A stretch of DNA of 64,000 nt from Brassica napus (GCF_020379485.1 NC_063448.1:43471218-43535217), one strand, 5' to 3'; counted from the stretch's first letter, positions 35,656 through 49,199 are shown. Made by a program: numbers and translations. Notes: a model not told the origin generated them from the sequence alone.

Positions 35656-36300
35656 CGTAAGCACAAATCATCGTAAAGTCCTCGTATGATGAAATCGTCG
35701 TAAATACCACGTAGGATGAAATCGTCGTAAATACCACGTAGGATGAAATCGTCGTAAATACCACGTAAAAGGATTTAAACAAAACACTCGTTAATTCCAC
35801 GTAAGCAGAAATCGTCGTAAACATCACGTAAAAGGATTTAAACATAAAACCCGTTAATTCCACGTAAGTACAAATCGTCGTAAATATCTCGTAGTGTAAA
35901 AACAAGAAAAAAAAGGAAAATGAGAGAAATACCAGATTAACATGTGGCAAGACTTCCAGCAATTATAATACGTAAGTCTCGCCCACATTAATTCTAATAT
36001 CTTCTCCTTTTCCTATTTTTTTCAAATATTTATAATTTGAATAGGATTTTGCTGAGGAATGTGATTTGAGATAAGGTGTGATTTGGGAGTTTGTGTGTGG
36101 TTTGAGAATGAGAGTTGTGGGTATATTTATAGGAAAGCAAGCCTCGTTAATTCCTCGTAAGCTAAATCGTCGTTAATACCTCGTATAAAAAACACGGGCC
36201 TTTGTGATTCCTCGCAATTTCCTCGTAAAAAAAAACACGGGCCTTTGTAACTGCTCGCGATTTCGTCGTAAACTTACGAGGAATTTGCGACGATATGTAA
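34795..36300. repeat. Internal ACGAGG/TCGTCGTAAA arrays of CACTA element 2
   Basis: Repeated phrases ACTCGTTAATTCCACGTA and GATGAAATCGTCGTAAATACC (34795-35040, 35635-35905, 36140-36300) between the two genes, using the same motif vocabulary as the element ends. Confidence 0.75.
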
Positions 36301-36487
36301 TCTTATATATACACCCGAGCGCTCACTCTTTCTTTCCTCTCTACTTCCTCTCTACTTCCTCTCCATTTCGTAGCAATGGTAAGCCTCTCTGATTCCTCTC
36401 TAATTTGGTTAGTTTAGGATAGATTAGGTGGTTAGTATAGGAAATTTAGATAGGTTTGCGGATTTTATGTTATTTAGTGTTGATTAG

Positions 36488-38248
<1,761 letters not shown>

Positions 38249-38419
38249 TTTTTTTTTCGGTTGTTGTATTATATAAATTCAAAACTTATTTATATATAAA
38301 ATATTTTCATATTGATTTATTTTTATTTTAAATTTTAATTTATTATTAAATTAAATAATTTTAATTATTTTTTAATTATATTTTTAAATTCTGTAAAATA
38401 ATAAAAACAAAGTAAATTC

Positions 38420-38865
38420 GTAGCTAATGTACGACCTCTTTACGTGGAAACCTTACGAGGAAATGACGAGAAATAGTAAACGAGTATTTTACGAGGAAAC
38501 ATTTACGAGAAAATAACGAGGAAAGATAAACGAGTATTGTACGAGGAAATCCTTTCGTGGTTGTTACGTGTATTTTGCGAGGAAACGCTTTCAAGGTATT
38601 TACGTGTAGATTACGAGGAACTCGTTTCGAGGTATTTACGAGGAAATATAGCGACGTCCTTACGTGGAATATTGACGTGGTCTTTATGACGAAAAGCTCT
38701 ACTTCGTCTTTACGACGAAATATATTCCTCGCTAAGTTACGACGAATTAGCGAGGAAATATGTGTCACGACAGATGAGTAACGAGCAAACGCGCTTCCTC
38801 GCTAATTCGTCGTAAAGCCTCTTTTACGACGAACTAACGAGGAAAACCGTCCTCGTTAAGATTAT
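38420..38865. repeat. Right subterminal ACGAGGAAA array of CACTA element 2
   Basis: About twenty copies of TTTACGAGGAAA-type words in both orientations up to the terminus, mirroring the left side. Confidence 0.8.
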
Positions 38866-39345
38866 GTTTACTTGTAGTGGTTCTTGTTTCTGAATCTTAC
38901 TCTTTGTGGTTCTAAATTGTAGAATCTATGCATCGCTGCTGCGTACATACCTGTTCAAGAATTGTTACATAAAGAAAACAAGGTAGAAGAGACATGGAAA
39001 TTTGTTGTGTGCTTCTTTTGACTGCGGAACACAGTTTTGTAATCACTCCAAGTTCTTGCAATATCAATTTCCTCAGGGTTTAGTAGCAAATGCAGCTTGT
39101 GATCTACGGCCTCTGAGTTTGGACGACTTCATTGAGTCTAAAGCTAAAGTATTTGATTGGATCATCAATGTCTAAACAAAACATTTTTAAAAATTGATGT
39201 TCTTTGTCAAATATTGCATTTGTTAATGCAAAAGCAGGTAAGTCCATCAGTGTCGTACGATGCAACGACGATGATCGAGTTAAGAAAATGGAACGAGCAG
39301 TACGGTGAAGGAGGAAGCCGGACTATGTCTCCTTTTGGCTTCTAA

Positions 39346-40537
39346 GGCAGTTTTTTGTTACATTCATATTCATGTTCATGTCATAATAAACAATAAGAAG
39401 TCAATATTAAAATTTAATCATAGTTTTTCATTTCATTTCGTTCCTTCAATCTAACCAATACAAACAAATTACTTAGGTTTATATATGATAAAAATCTAGT
39501 TCACAGTCCACCATATCTTGTCTCCCCCTCATCATACACACCTAAATCACACAAAAAGAAGAAGAAATTTGCTTAATTTGTGTTTACGTAACAATCGAAG
39601 AGTGTTTTCATTCATGAGGGAACATCTTAATGTAATCAAAACTTCAAAAGCTAGATCTGTATTTCTTTGCGATATGAATGTAATAAAAACTTCAAAGCTA
39701 GATATTTGAGCATACGAACAAAATACACTGACAAGAACACACATATACAGTATACTGATATACATGTACTCTTAAGAAGATGGACGCATGCTGCATGCAA
39801 AGGGATAACTAGATCTGTATTTCTTAATCTATATCCAGCTTTTTCTTGAATTAAGACAACTGTAACGTCGTTATACAATATCGTTTCATTAGGTGTATAT
39901 ATGTAAACATAATTACGTATGGTTGATATCATAATTACGTATAGTTTATTCGGAAGAATAAACTAATGTAGGGTTTTCAACTTCTAGTCTGTACCTTTTG
40001 TGGCTGTAATAATTCTATTGTTTTTTGGTCAAAATAATTCTATTAATCTATTATCTGTTCCAATCATTTGGAATATTAGCGGTGCTGTTGAAGGAGACCC
40101 CAATACTGTTTTCGATTTACATGAGTGCATCAAGTCCTAGAAAAAACTTTTTTTTTTTGTCAAAGTTCTAGAGAAAACTTATTAATCAATTGAAGGCCCT
40201 TTCTCCAAAAAAAAACTTATTAATCAAACCTTAACGTTTTCTGTTAATTGCTGAAAATGTAACTTTTTTTTTTTTTTTTTTTTGACATCCATGTAACTTC
40301 TTTTTTTGAAAATAAATAAATTACATTGTATAATTATAACTTTCGCGTACATGCATGATATCATACTATATATCAATGAGTGTTTTAATCTAAATATCAG
40401 CCTAACTGTATAATTTACAGTGAAATGTAATATTTTAATTTTTACCATCATCTCTTTGGTTTTTAGTCCCATTTTAAGTTGGATTTTAGTTTGAGACAAG
40501 TGATAATAGTGTTTAAAAAACTTACATTAAATCTAAG
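39346..40537. other. Intergenic region left of the Mutator-like element
   Basis: AT-rich, no recognisable exon. It contains two copies of a phrase near 39629-39660 and 39675-39705 (GTAATCAAAACTTCAAAAGCTAGAT versus GTAATAAAAACTTCAAAGCTAGAT). TTACTATAA at 40538-40546 is the left TSD of the Mutator-like element. Confidence 0.5.
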
Positions 40538-40546
40538 TTACTATAA

Positions 40547-40590
40547 GGGCTTTTTGCAAAAGTAACTCAAAACTTGAAGTCAAACAGAAA
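40547..40590. repeat. Left terminal inverted repeat of the Mutator-like element
   Basis: Shares the core TAACTCAAAACTTGAAGTCAAAC with the complement of the right end (core GACTCAAAACTTGGAGTCAAAC), with several mismatches outside it; short and imperfect compared with classical Mu. Confidence 0.8.
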
Positions 40591-41135
40591 ACTAACATTT
40601 TCTTTTGACTCCTTTTTTTTTGAGATTTTAACCCCACACCTGCATTTTATCTACGAAAATGCCATTAACATTTTTTTTTTTTTTTTCGAAAATGGCTTCT
40701 TTACTGTCTCAACCTCATCTTCTTCAAGTATTTACAATATTGCCACTGCAATGAATAGTGGCAACAACCTTGTACGAACTGTTTGGAGCTTTTAATGCCC
40801 TTTAATGCACGTAAATCTCTTTACACTCTCTCTGTTTCAATTGTTATGAACTAAAAACAACATTTCTTTCACTTTCTCTCTATATTCATCCAAAAAACTC
40901 AAGCTTTTGATTCAAAATATGGGCTATGGTTGACAGAGCCATATTTCTTTCGTTTTTACTTACGGTTGCTTTCGTTTGAGGTTCTGGGTGGTTGGAGAAG
41001 ACCCTGTGTGCAAACGAAGTCATCTCACCTAGTTTAAGGTACGAATTTGAATTTTTTTTCAAGATCTGTTCGCGTAGAAGACTTACTAGTAAGTCATCTG
41101 TATGTAGAAGACTTACTGATGAGTCTTCTGGTCAA

Positions 41136-41840
41136 ACGGACGACTTAAATTAAGTCGTCCAGCTTTGTTTGTTAAAAAAAACACTCCAGACGACTTATAT
41201 ATACGTCGTCTACGAGAAACGGGCTAGTTTTGCATTTGACCGAATCGTGTCAGATCTTTGACTATTTCTGGACGACTTATAATTCAGTCGTCTCTGGGAA
41301 AGTTAAAATTTCAATATTTTATGAAAACTTGACGACTTACGTGTAAGTCGTCCTAAGGTTAGTTTTGTAATTGAAAAATAAAACTTGAAATTTAACTTTC
41401 TCCAGACGACTTAGATGAAAGTCGTCCAGCTAAACGACTTAATTTAAGGTCGTCCGGGATAAGCAAGGTTTGACCAGAAAATTGGGAAAAATTCTGGACG
41501 ACTTTGCTTTCCCCGGACGACTTTAAATTAAGTCTTCTGGAGGGACGACTTTATATTAAGTCGTCTGGTTAAAGTTAAATTATGAAGTTTTATTTTTCAA
41601 TTACAAAACTAACCTAGGACGACTTACACGTAAGTCGTCAAGTTTTCATAAAATATTAAAATTTTAACTTTCCCAGAGACGACTGAATTATAAGTCGTCC
41701 AGAAATAGTCAAAGATCTGACACGATTCGGTCAAATGCAAAACTAGCCCGTTTCTCGTAGACGACTTATATATAAGTCGTCTGAAGTTTTTTTTTTAACA
41801 AACAAAGCCGGACGACTTAGAATTAAGTCGTCCCTTTTAA
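41136..41840. repeat. ~700-bp near-palindrome upstream of MURA
   Basis: The left half (41136-~41468) reappears inverted as ~41500-41840: for example ACGAGAAACGGGCTAGTTTT near 41212 matches AAAACTAGCCCGTTTCTCGT near 41740, and the phrases GACTATTTCTGGACGACTT and AACAAACAAAG also match. The halves meet at a centre near 41486 with almost no spacer. Both arms are studded with GACGACTT/AAGTCGTC. Transcription through it would give a long hairpin RNA. It lies about 150 bp before the MURA start. Confidence 0.85.
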
Positions 41841-41984
41841 TTTTCAATTGCAAAAGTGACCTCTTTAGACGACTTACCTTTAAGTCTTCTGGACGACTTA
41901 ATGCTAAGTCGTCTGCGGCAATGTTTATTGAACTTCTTCATTTTCTCTATGTTTACTAATGTGTTTTATTTTGAATATTTGCAG

Positions 41985-44381
41985 ATGATTTTTCAGTTAC
42001 ATGCAGTGTATGGAGAATGGTTGTTGAGAGATTTCCGTTGGGATTTTGTGGTTGATGATCTCAAAGGAGCAAGATTGTTTTTATTGAATGAAGATTCAAC
42101 ACATGCTGAACTTGTTGCAATGGCTCAAGAAGATTATAACCTGGACATGAGAACAGTGAGTGTGGAGATTAGCTACTCATTACCAGCAGAAATGATGATG
42201 GCTCCAGGCAGTCTTCCCATTCATGTTACAAGTGATAGACAAGTTCGAAACTTGCTGGAGATACTCAAAACCCATAGAGTATGTCTTTGTGTATCAAGCC
42301 GCAGCAAGGTCGAAACGGTTTCAGAGAAAAGGGATATTGATGAAGCTGGTGAATGGGAAAAAGATGTTGGTGATAATGATGAAGCTGGTGAATGGGAAGA
42401 AGATGTTGGTGGTGATGATGAAGATGTTGGTGGTGATGATGAAGATGTTGGTGATAATGAGTTTGTTGAAGATGAAAATCAAGATGGGGAGGAGGAAAAT
42501 GGGGAGGAGGATGCTGATAATTCTATTGTTGGTGAAACGGATCAGAATGGTGGGGATTACAGTCTTTATGGAAAGGTTCCAGATGAGGACGAGGAAGATG
42601 ATGATAATATTTGTTTTGAAGAAATCCAAAAGGCATATGCTAAGACAAATGCTATTGAAGGAGGAAAATCGAATGGTACCATCTATGTCAACCAGAGTTT
42701 TGTTAGCAAGGGTGCACTGCTTTCAGAGCTGCGGTTGGCAGCAGTGAGGGGTAAGTTTTCTTTCAGATTATACAAATCAACGAAAACTCTCGTTGTGGCA
42801 ACATGTCCGGTTAGCTATTGTGGATGGAAGGTCAGAGCGAGTGTCAAACATGGGACAAACACGTTTTGGGTAACAAAGTATGTGGAAAAACATTTATGCT
42901 CAGCGGGAGACCGAATCGCTCAGCGGAGACACTGTACTCCGAAGTATGTAGGTAGTCTTTTCATTGATCGTGTTGGAATCATTGATGGGATAACTCCGCA
43001 GCATATCACTGATGCAATGAGGAACATGTTTGGCATGGCGCTTGATTACACCACTTCATACAGAGCACTGTTATATGCACAAAGATTGGTGAGAGGATCA
43101 GCAGAAGAAGGGTATTCGCGTCTGGCATCATATCTCGAGCAAATCTCCATTGCAAATCCTGATTCTATCACGGCGATAGAACTTGATTCTATGAAAAGAT
43201 TTAAGTATCTATTTCTCTCTTTTGGAGCTTCTATCAAAGGTTTTAAGTATCAGAGAAGGGTCATTGTGGTGGATGGAACTCACCTAAGTGGAAAGTATGG
43301 AGGAACTATGTTAGTTGCAGCCGCACAAGATGGCAATTTTCAGATATTCCCATTGGCTTTTGGGATCGTGGATGAGGAAGATATACCTTCTTGGGAATGG
43401 TTTTTCACAAAATTGGCTAGTTGTATATCTCATGACAAGCCTCTGGTGATAGTCTCCGACCGGCACAAGGCCATTAAAAGTGCGTGTGATAAGGTGTTTC
43501 CTTGGGCAACCCGAGGAATATGTTATTATCACCTTCAAGATAACATTGTCAAAAAGTTTAAAGGGAAACATCTCATGTACTTGGTGAAAGGGGCTGCTTA
43601 TGCTCACACGGTTTACGATTTTGACCGGTACATGGCTGAGATACGGAGTGCAAACCCGGAACTTGCAACGTATTTGGAGAAAGCCGACGTCAGGCTATGG
43701 TCAAGGGTTTATTGTAAGGGGAACAGGTTCAACATAAAAACAAGCAACATTGCTGAATCTATTAATTCCGCACTGAAGCGAGCAAGAGGATTTCCGATTA
43801 CGTTCCTGCTGGAGTTCATAAGGCAGAAGTTAGGAAAATGGTATTGGAAAAGGAGACAAGATGCTTTGAGTCTCACAACTGAACATAGCCGGGCTGTTGA
43901 ATACTTGCTTGCTGTTCGAGAAGAGATAGCGGGTATGATGACGGTCGAACCAATTGATGGATGGCATTTCTTTGTCAAAGGTGGCAAAATGGACTGTGTG
44001 GTTGATTTGGAACATGCAAAGTGTGATTGTGGTGTCTATGGAGTGGAGAAAATACCTTGCTCTCATGCTATAGCTGCTGGAATACATGCTGGTTTGCATA
44101 TCTCCACACTTGTATGTCCACTGTACTCAAAGAATTATCTGTATGCAGGATACTCAGAGAATATATATCCTATCGTGTCACAACATATTGAGGAACGAGA
44201 ATGCTTTCCTCCAGAACTAAAGCGTGGTCGGGGGAGACCGAAGAAATCAAGATGGCAATCTTGGTTGGAGCTATCTAGGATGAGAGGACACAAACCCAGG
44301 AAGAAACACAGGGCACGGAGATGCTCAAACTGCAAGGAAACTGGCCATACGAAACCACAATGTACACAACCAGTTGACTAG
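41985..44381 (+). CDS. MURA-type transposase of the Mutator-like element
   Basis: 798 codons. I start at the ATG at 41985 (MIFQLHAVYGEW), which directly follows a TTTGCAG acceptor; the upstream extension of the frame is repeat-derived. Order of parts: an N-terminal PB1-like region; a long acidic repeat (GEWEEDVGGDDEDVGGDDED, about residues 115-200); a zinc-binding MuDR DNA-binding domain (ATCPVSYCGWKVRASV with a later KHLC); the MULE DDE domain (first Asp in VVDGTHL, second Asp in IVSDRHKAIKSA, then CYYHLQDN); a SWIM finger (CDCGVYGVEKIPCSHAIAAG); and a C-terminal CCHC knuckle (CSNCKETGHTKPQC). It carries out cut-and-paste transposition. No stops or frameshifts are seen. Confidence 0.93.
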   Translation: MIFQLHAVYGEWLLRDFRWDFVVDDLKGARLFLLNEDSTHAELVAMAQEDYNLDMRTVSVEISYSLPAEMMMAPGSLPIHVTSDRQVRNLLEILKTHRVCLCVSSRSKVETVSEKRDIDEAGEWEKDVGDNDEAGEWEEDVGGDDEDVGGDDEDVGDNEFVEDENQDGEEENGEEDADNSIVGETDQNGGDYSLYGKVPDEDEEDDDNICFEEIQKAYAKTNAIEGGKSNGTIYVNQSFVSKGALLSELRLAAVRGKFSFRLYKSTKTLVVATCPVSYCGWKVRASVKHGTNTFWVTKYVEKHLCSAGDRIAQRRHCTPKYVGSLFIDRVGIIDGITPQHITDAMRNMFGMALDYTTSYRALLYAQRLVRGSAEEGYSRLASYLEQISIANPDSITAIELDSMKRFKYLFLSFGASIKGFKYQRRVIVVDGTHLSGKYGGTMLVAAAQDGNFQIFPLAFGIVDEEDIPSWEWFFTKLASCISHDKPLVIVSDRHKAIKSACDKVFPWATRGICYYHLQDNIVKKFKGKHLMYLVKGAAYAHTVYDFDRYMAEIRSANPELATYLEKADVRLWSRVYCKGNRFNIKTSNIAESINSALKRARGFPITFLLEFIRQKLGKWYWKRRQDALSLTTEHSRAVEYLLAVREEIAGMMTVEPIDGWHFFVKGGKMDCVVDLEHAKCDCGVYGVEKIPCSHAIAAGIHAGLHISTLVCPLYSKNYLYAGYSENIYPIVSQHIEERECFPPELKRGRGRPKKSRWQSWLELSRMRGHKPRKKHRARRCSNCKETGHTKPQCTQPVD

Positions 44382-44830
44382 TTGTCCAGACGACCTAAAT
44401 TTAAGTCGTCCCGTCTTGATTACCCGTCCAGACGACTAAATATTTAGTCGTCCAGTGTATTTTATTTTTAGACGACCTTCTACTAAGTCGTCCAGTGTAT
44501 TTTATTTTTAGACGACCTTCTACTATCCCTTCAAGTGTATTTTATTTTTAGACGACCTTCTACTAAGTCGTCCAGTGTATTTTATTTTTAGACGACCTTC
44601 TACTATCCCTTCAAGTGTATTTTATTTTTAGACTACCTTCTACTATCCCTTCAAGTCGTCCAAACCTTCTAGACGACTTATTTGTAAGTCGTCCAGTTGG
44701 AAAACCTTCCAGACGACTTATAATAAGTCGTCCAAACCTTCTAGACGACTTATTTGTAAGTCGTCCAGTTGGAAAACCTTCCAGACGACTTATTTCTTCC
44801 AGACAACTTATATCATGTTCAAATACAAAA
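44382..44830. repeat. GACGACTT tandem array between the convergent MULE genes
   Basis: Tandem units such as TCGTCCAGTGTATTTTATTTTTAGACGACC (five or so copies) followed by AGACGACTTATTTGTAAGTCGTCCAG palindromes; then ATCATGTTCAAATACAAAA repeats to 44955. This is the 3' region of both genes. Confidence 0.85.
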
Positions 44831-44958
44831 ATCATGTTAAAAAATCATGTTCAAATACAAAAATCATGTTCAAAAATCATGTTCAAATACAAAAATCATG
44901 TTAAAAAATCATGTTCAAATACAAAAATCATGTTAAAAAATCATGTTCAAATACAAAT

Positions 44959-47900
44959 CTAATCATACATGCCCACGAACTTATCACCATCCACATTTTC
45001 TTTCAGATGCTGATCAACAAGCTCCTTCCATATATCCACCGCCATATTATCCCTCATTTTCTTCGCGTTGCACCTAGCAAAGTCTTTAGGGTCAAAGGAG
45101 CCCCCGAGCGCATGACATTCAATGTACTTTACAGTGTACACGCCACAATCACCATTGTTGGCCGTGGGTACACCTTTCAGCGGTCTCTCATATGTGTATG
45201 GCTCCAACCCGTATTTGACCCGCATTTCGTCGGTGGCTGCGCACTCAACAAGCAGATAAGGGACCATCTGGAGAAAAGGCTCCATTATCGCATCCCATGC
45301 GTCTGGTACACTAGATGAAGGTATGCTGTCCCAGACGACTATGTGCCTCTTAGGGATCGATATCCAAATAGCAACCCAATGCTTGTCGTCCAAGTTCACT
45401 GGCGCATAGATATCATCAATGTCCTCCCCCCACTTCTTGTTTGATTGGCAAAATGAAGGTATTGATCCGTCATAAAAATACGACGCCCCACCAGGTAGAA
45501 CTCTTCCTAAACCTTTGTGATCAGGTTCCGATGTTTTGAAGAGCTGATACTGCTCTCTCCAAGACTGAGAAAAGTTGTGATCCAGGAAGCACATTCGCTC
45601 GCTCCTGAAAGCTTGTGGGTTCTCCTGATACCTCTGCCTTAGCACATTAATCCAAGCATCTATATGCTGCATATTAAATATAACAAGTTAGAAGTTACCA
45701 GACGAAGACGACTTAATTATAAGTCGTCTACGTGGTCGTCCAAGTAGACGACTTTCCAGACGATTTATCTTTAAGTCGTCTGGAAAGTAGTCTACTTGGA
45801 CGACTTTGTAGACGACTTAAATCGTGTGCAGAAGACTTACGCAGTCTTCCAGCCATCCTCTGGCTGTCCGGAGGAAGTGGTACCACCTTGTTGGTGATGT
45901 ACGTGGTTTGTCCTCGATCTTAGTTAAATAATGACTGCAAACAAAAAAGCAATCAGTTTTGGACGACTAAATCAAGCTATTATGGGTAAAGCAATCACTT
46001 ACGGATCAGTTTTCAACCAATCAGCGAGTTCCTTCAACTTTTCTTTGTTTACTGGCGGAAATGGATTATAGGCTGCCACTTTATCTTTTTTTTTCTCTGC
46101 CATATAAGGAGATCTCACAGTAGGAGCAGGTTTCTTCGCTCGTTTACTCTTTGCACGCTTGTCCAATACAACCAGGCTCGGTTGTGAAACTGGATCGCTT
46201 GGCTCGGTGGAAGCGAGGCTCGGTTGTTGATCTGTGGAAGCGAGGCTCGGTTGGTGATCGGTGGAAGTGACAGCAACAATCTCTTTGGAGGTGACACCAT
46301 CTGCTTTATTTACCGAGTTCGCCTCGGTTGCTGTATCCTCCGGCAACCATCTCTGCAATAAAAGTTGCACACAAGTTAACCCTGGACGACTTAAATAAAA
46401 GTTGTCTGGACGACTAGTTGACCCTGGACGACTTAAATAAAAGTTGTCTGGACGACTAGTTGACCCTGGACGACTTAAAATTAAGTCTTCCGTGGTCAAC
46501 TAGTCGTCCAGACAACTTACGTTTAAGTCGTCCAGGGTCAACTAGTCGTCCAGACAACTTTTACAGTCGTCTGGACAACTAGTTAACCCTGGATTTGATA
46601 CTAACATATTTGATTTGAGGAGGCTGTTTCTTTTGAGGAGGAGGCTGTTTCTTTTGAAGAGGAGGAGGCTGCTGCTGTTTCTTTTGAGGAGGAGGAGGCT
46701 GCTGTTTGGTTTGATGAGGAGGAGGCTGGTTACTAACCACGGTTTCATTGGCATGAGGGGTAGCCTGTTTGTTTCTACCCCCGGTTTCTTTGGCAAGAGG
46801 GGTAGGCTGTTTATCTTGAGGGGTAGCCTGATTGGTTAGAGGTGGAGGGGTAGCCTGATTGGTGACACCAACCTTCTTCTCCACAGCTTCCAATCTATCA
46901 GACAACTTCCTAAACTCCCTCATGCACTTATTAAACCCTTTTTTCATAGCCTCAGCTACGCCCTTGAACATAATTTCCAACTCCTCTCTGGTCACCCCTC
47001 TAGCCTCTTCTCTAGCCTCTTCTCTAGCCTCTTCAGGAGCCTCTTTACGAGCTTTCTTCCGAGGTCTTGGATTGTCTTCCTCCTCCTCCTCCTCCTCCAA
47101 CACAACCATCTCTTTGGCCTTCTTCGATGGAGTCACAACCTTAGGTTTTGTATTGACCTTAGTACCAGTGACTTCCCAGCAATCCATGGTCCACTTCCAC
47201 GGTCTCCGCTCATACATGACTTTAATGATGTTCTCCGCGGGCAGGTCCTCAACCTCAGAGTCCCATTTTGGCCACATTTCACTAATGTCCTTCTCAACAA
47301 AGTTGATCACGCGGGTCTGCAGTAAATAGAAGAATCGAGTTAGATATTTGAAGACCTTCCAGACGACTTATAATAAGTCGTCTAATAAGTCGTCCAGATG
47401 GAAGACTTTCCAGACGACTTAATTAAGTCGTCCGATAAGTCGTCCAGCTGGGAAGACTTTCCAGACGCCTTATTATAAGTCGTCTAATAAGTCGTCCAGA
47501 TGGAAGACCTTCCAGACGACTTATAATAAGTCGTCTAATAAGTCGTCCAGATGGAAGACTTTCCAGACGACTTATAATAAGTCGTCTAATAAGTCGTCCA
47601 GCTGGGAAGACTTTCCAGACGACTTATTATAAGTCGTCCGATAAGTCGTCAAGCTGGACGACCTTCCAGACGACTTATAATAAGTCGTCTGCGCAGTCTT
47701 TTGGATTGAAGTAAATACCTGACTCAAGATAGCAGCTTTCATTGATCTGCGGCCTCTGCTGCCCTCGTAAGCCAGTATCGGTGGAGACGGACTGTCTGCT
47801 CTGGGACCACCAATACTAGCACCCAATTCCGGCATAGCTGTGTACGTCCAGACTTGAAGAACTTGTATAAACCCATCCACGGTGTAACAGCCAGCAATTT

Positions 47901-48763
47901 CTTTGTTCCACAAAGAGTCCATCAGCACCTTAAACGCGACTCTCCCCCATGGATAATTCTCAAACCGTTCTAAATCCATCACTAGCCTTGCCAGAGTAGA
48001 TCGTGTAGCGGTTGAAAACTTTCTCCCTTCAATGAATCCAGTGAAGATGGAGAGGTACGCGAGCCGCTTGCGATCTTCCCTGGACCAATCCCCGCATCTC
48101 TTCAGTGCTGCTATTATCTGATCAGTAGTTGGCCCAGCTTCCAGATGAACTCCCAGCATCCCCCAGAAAGAAACCATCTCTGGGGTAACGTCACATTTTG
48201 GTGTCTCAAGGTCCTCGATGTACTCGCAGTTTAGACCAGTGAGGTTTTCAAACTCTAACAGTGAAAACCTCAAAGGTTCTGGACCAACGAGAGACCACAT
48301 CTCATACTTCTTCTTAATGTCCAGCTTGAAACTGAGCATGTAGTGAACCAGCCTTGAAGCCCAACCAAATCCCTGCTCCTTGAACTTGATGAAAACTCCC
48401 AAACTCGACTCCTTGAGCTCTTCAAATTCGTCATCAGTAAGAGCTTTCCTAAGAGCAGTATGCAACTTGCTGTTATCCGTATGATACGAAATGCTATTGT
48501 GGGCTTCTGGCTCTTCCCCTGATGTGTATAACCTACGGGGGAGTTCTGGAATATCCATCCTTTTTGTCTGCAAAATAATCAAAGACAACAATATAAGTCC
48601 AGACGACTTAGTAGACGACTTAAATTTAAGTCGTCTGGAAAGTCTTCCAAATGGACGACTTATATTTAAGTCATCTACTAAGTCGTCCAGGTGGAAGACT
48701 TTCCAGACGACTTAAATTACTTACAAGTCTTCCAGTCGCAGAAGGAGTTGGAGTACTCGTCAT
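44959..48763 (-). CDS. ULP1-like cysteine protease with DUF1985 domain, carried by the MULE
   Basis: Six exons: 48725-48763, 47719-48567, 46606-47316, 46003-46352, 45841-45934 and 44959-45666, with canonical GT-AG introns and one open frame of 916 codons. Exon 2 is a DUF1985 domain (RLVHYMLSFKLDIKKKYEMW, FSLLEFENLTGLNC). Exon 3 has an acidic tract, a coiled coil and a long Pro/Gln/Lys-rich linker (PPPPQKKQQQPPP); exon 4 is Ser/Thr-rich. Exon 6 is the C48 peptidase: catalytic His in DDKHWVAIWI, Asp in IVVWDSI, Cys in NNGDCGVYTVKYIE. At the usual oxyanion Gln position, six residues before the Cys, this copy has Thr. ULP1 relatives cleave SUMO, but the function of transposon-borne versions is unknown. 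It may affect silencing or transposase stability (speculative). Confidence 0.9.
47340..47700. repeat. ~58-bp palindromic minisatellite in intron 2 of the ULP1-like gene
   Basis: About six tandem copies of a unit made of CCAGACGACTTATAATAAG, TCGTCTAATAAGTCGTCCAG and a TGGAAGACTTT spacer. Nearly the whole intron consists of these units. Confidence 0.88.
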
Positions 48764-49199
48764 TGCGGTTATTGATCTGAAAAAATAAACGTGAAACGGT
48801 GAGAATGAGTAAATTGATAGAGACAACGTTTTATGTTCATCTTTTCCTCGAGATTGATGACTTAGCGGCGTTAGGGTTTACAGAGAAACGGCGCTAAGGT
48901 TTACAGAGAAGAAGCGGCGGCGCTAGGGTTTAGAGGAATCGGCGGCGCTAGGGTTTAGAGGAATCGGCGGCGCTAGGGTTAGAAGAAGCTGCGGCGACAA
49001 CGGTGAGAATGAAGTGAGATAGATAGCTGACGTTGAGAACGATGGTTTGTTCGGAAATCGTGGGAATTCGAAATCGCCTTTGAGAGAGAACTGTTAGGGT
49101 TTCTGAATTTCGTGAAAAATGAAACAAAAAAAATAAAAATCACCTTATATATTGGGTAAATAATCCGGTTAGCTTTAAAAGTACATTGGTAAACTTTAA

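Noticed and set aside
35361..35660. Open frames rich in GFGVWGLGF on the plus strand and in NPKPETRNPKP on the minus strand
   Set aside because: Simple translations of the GGGTTTCGGG minisatellite; period-derived, not genes.
41856..41984. N-terminal extension of the MURA frame (MTSLDDLPLSLLDD...)
   Set aside because: Encoded by GACGACTT repeats and an AT-rich tract ending in a good TTTGCAG acceptor; the conserved protein starts at 41985.
42223..42747. Met/Lys-rich frame (+2) inside MURA
   Set aside because: Out-of-frame reading of the acidic GATGATGAAG repeats of the transposase.
46115..46839. Leu/Arg-rich and Pro-rich alternative frames on both strands
   Set aside because: Shadows of the Pro/Gln/Lys-rich linker exon of the ULP1-like gene.
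47340..47700. Regularly spaced palindromic repeats resembling a CRISPR array
   Set aside because: Eukaryotic transposon intron; the 'spacers' are themselves repeats and there are no cas genes. It is a minisatellite.
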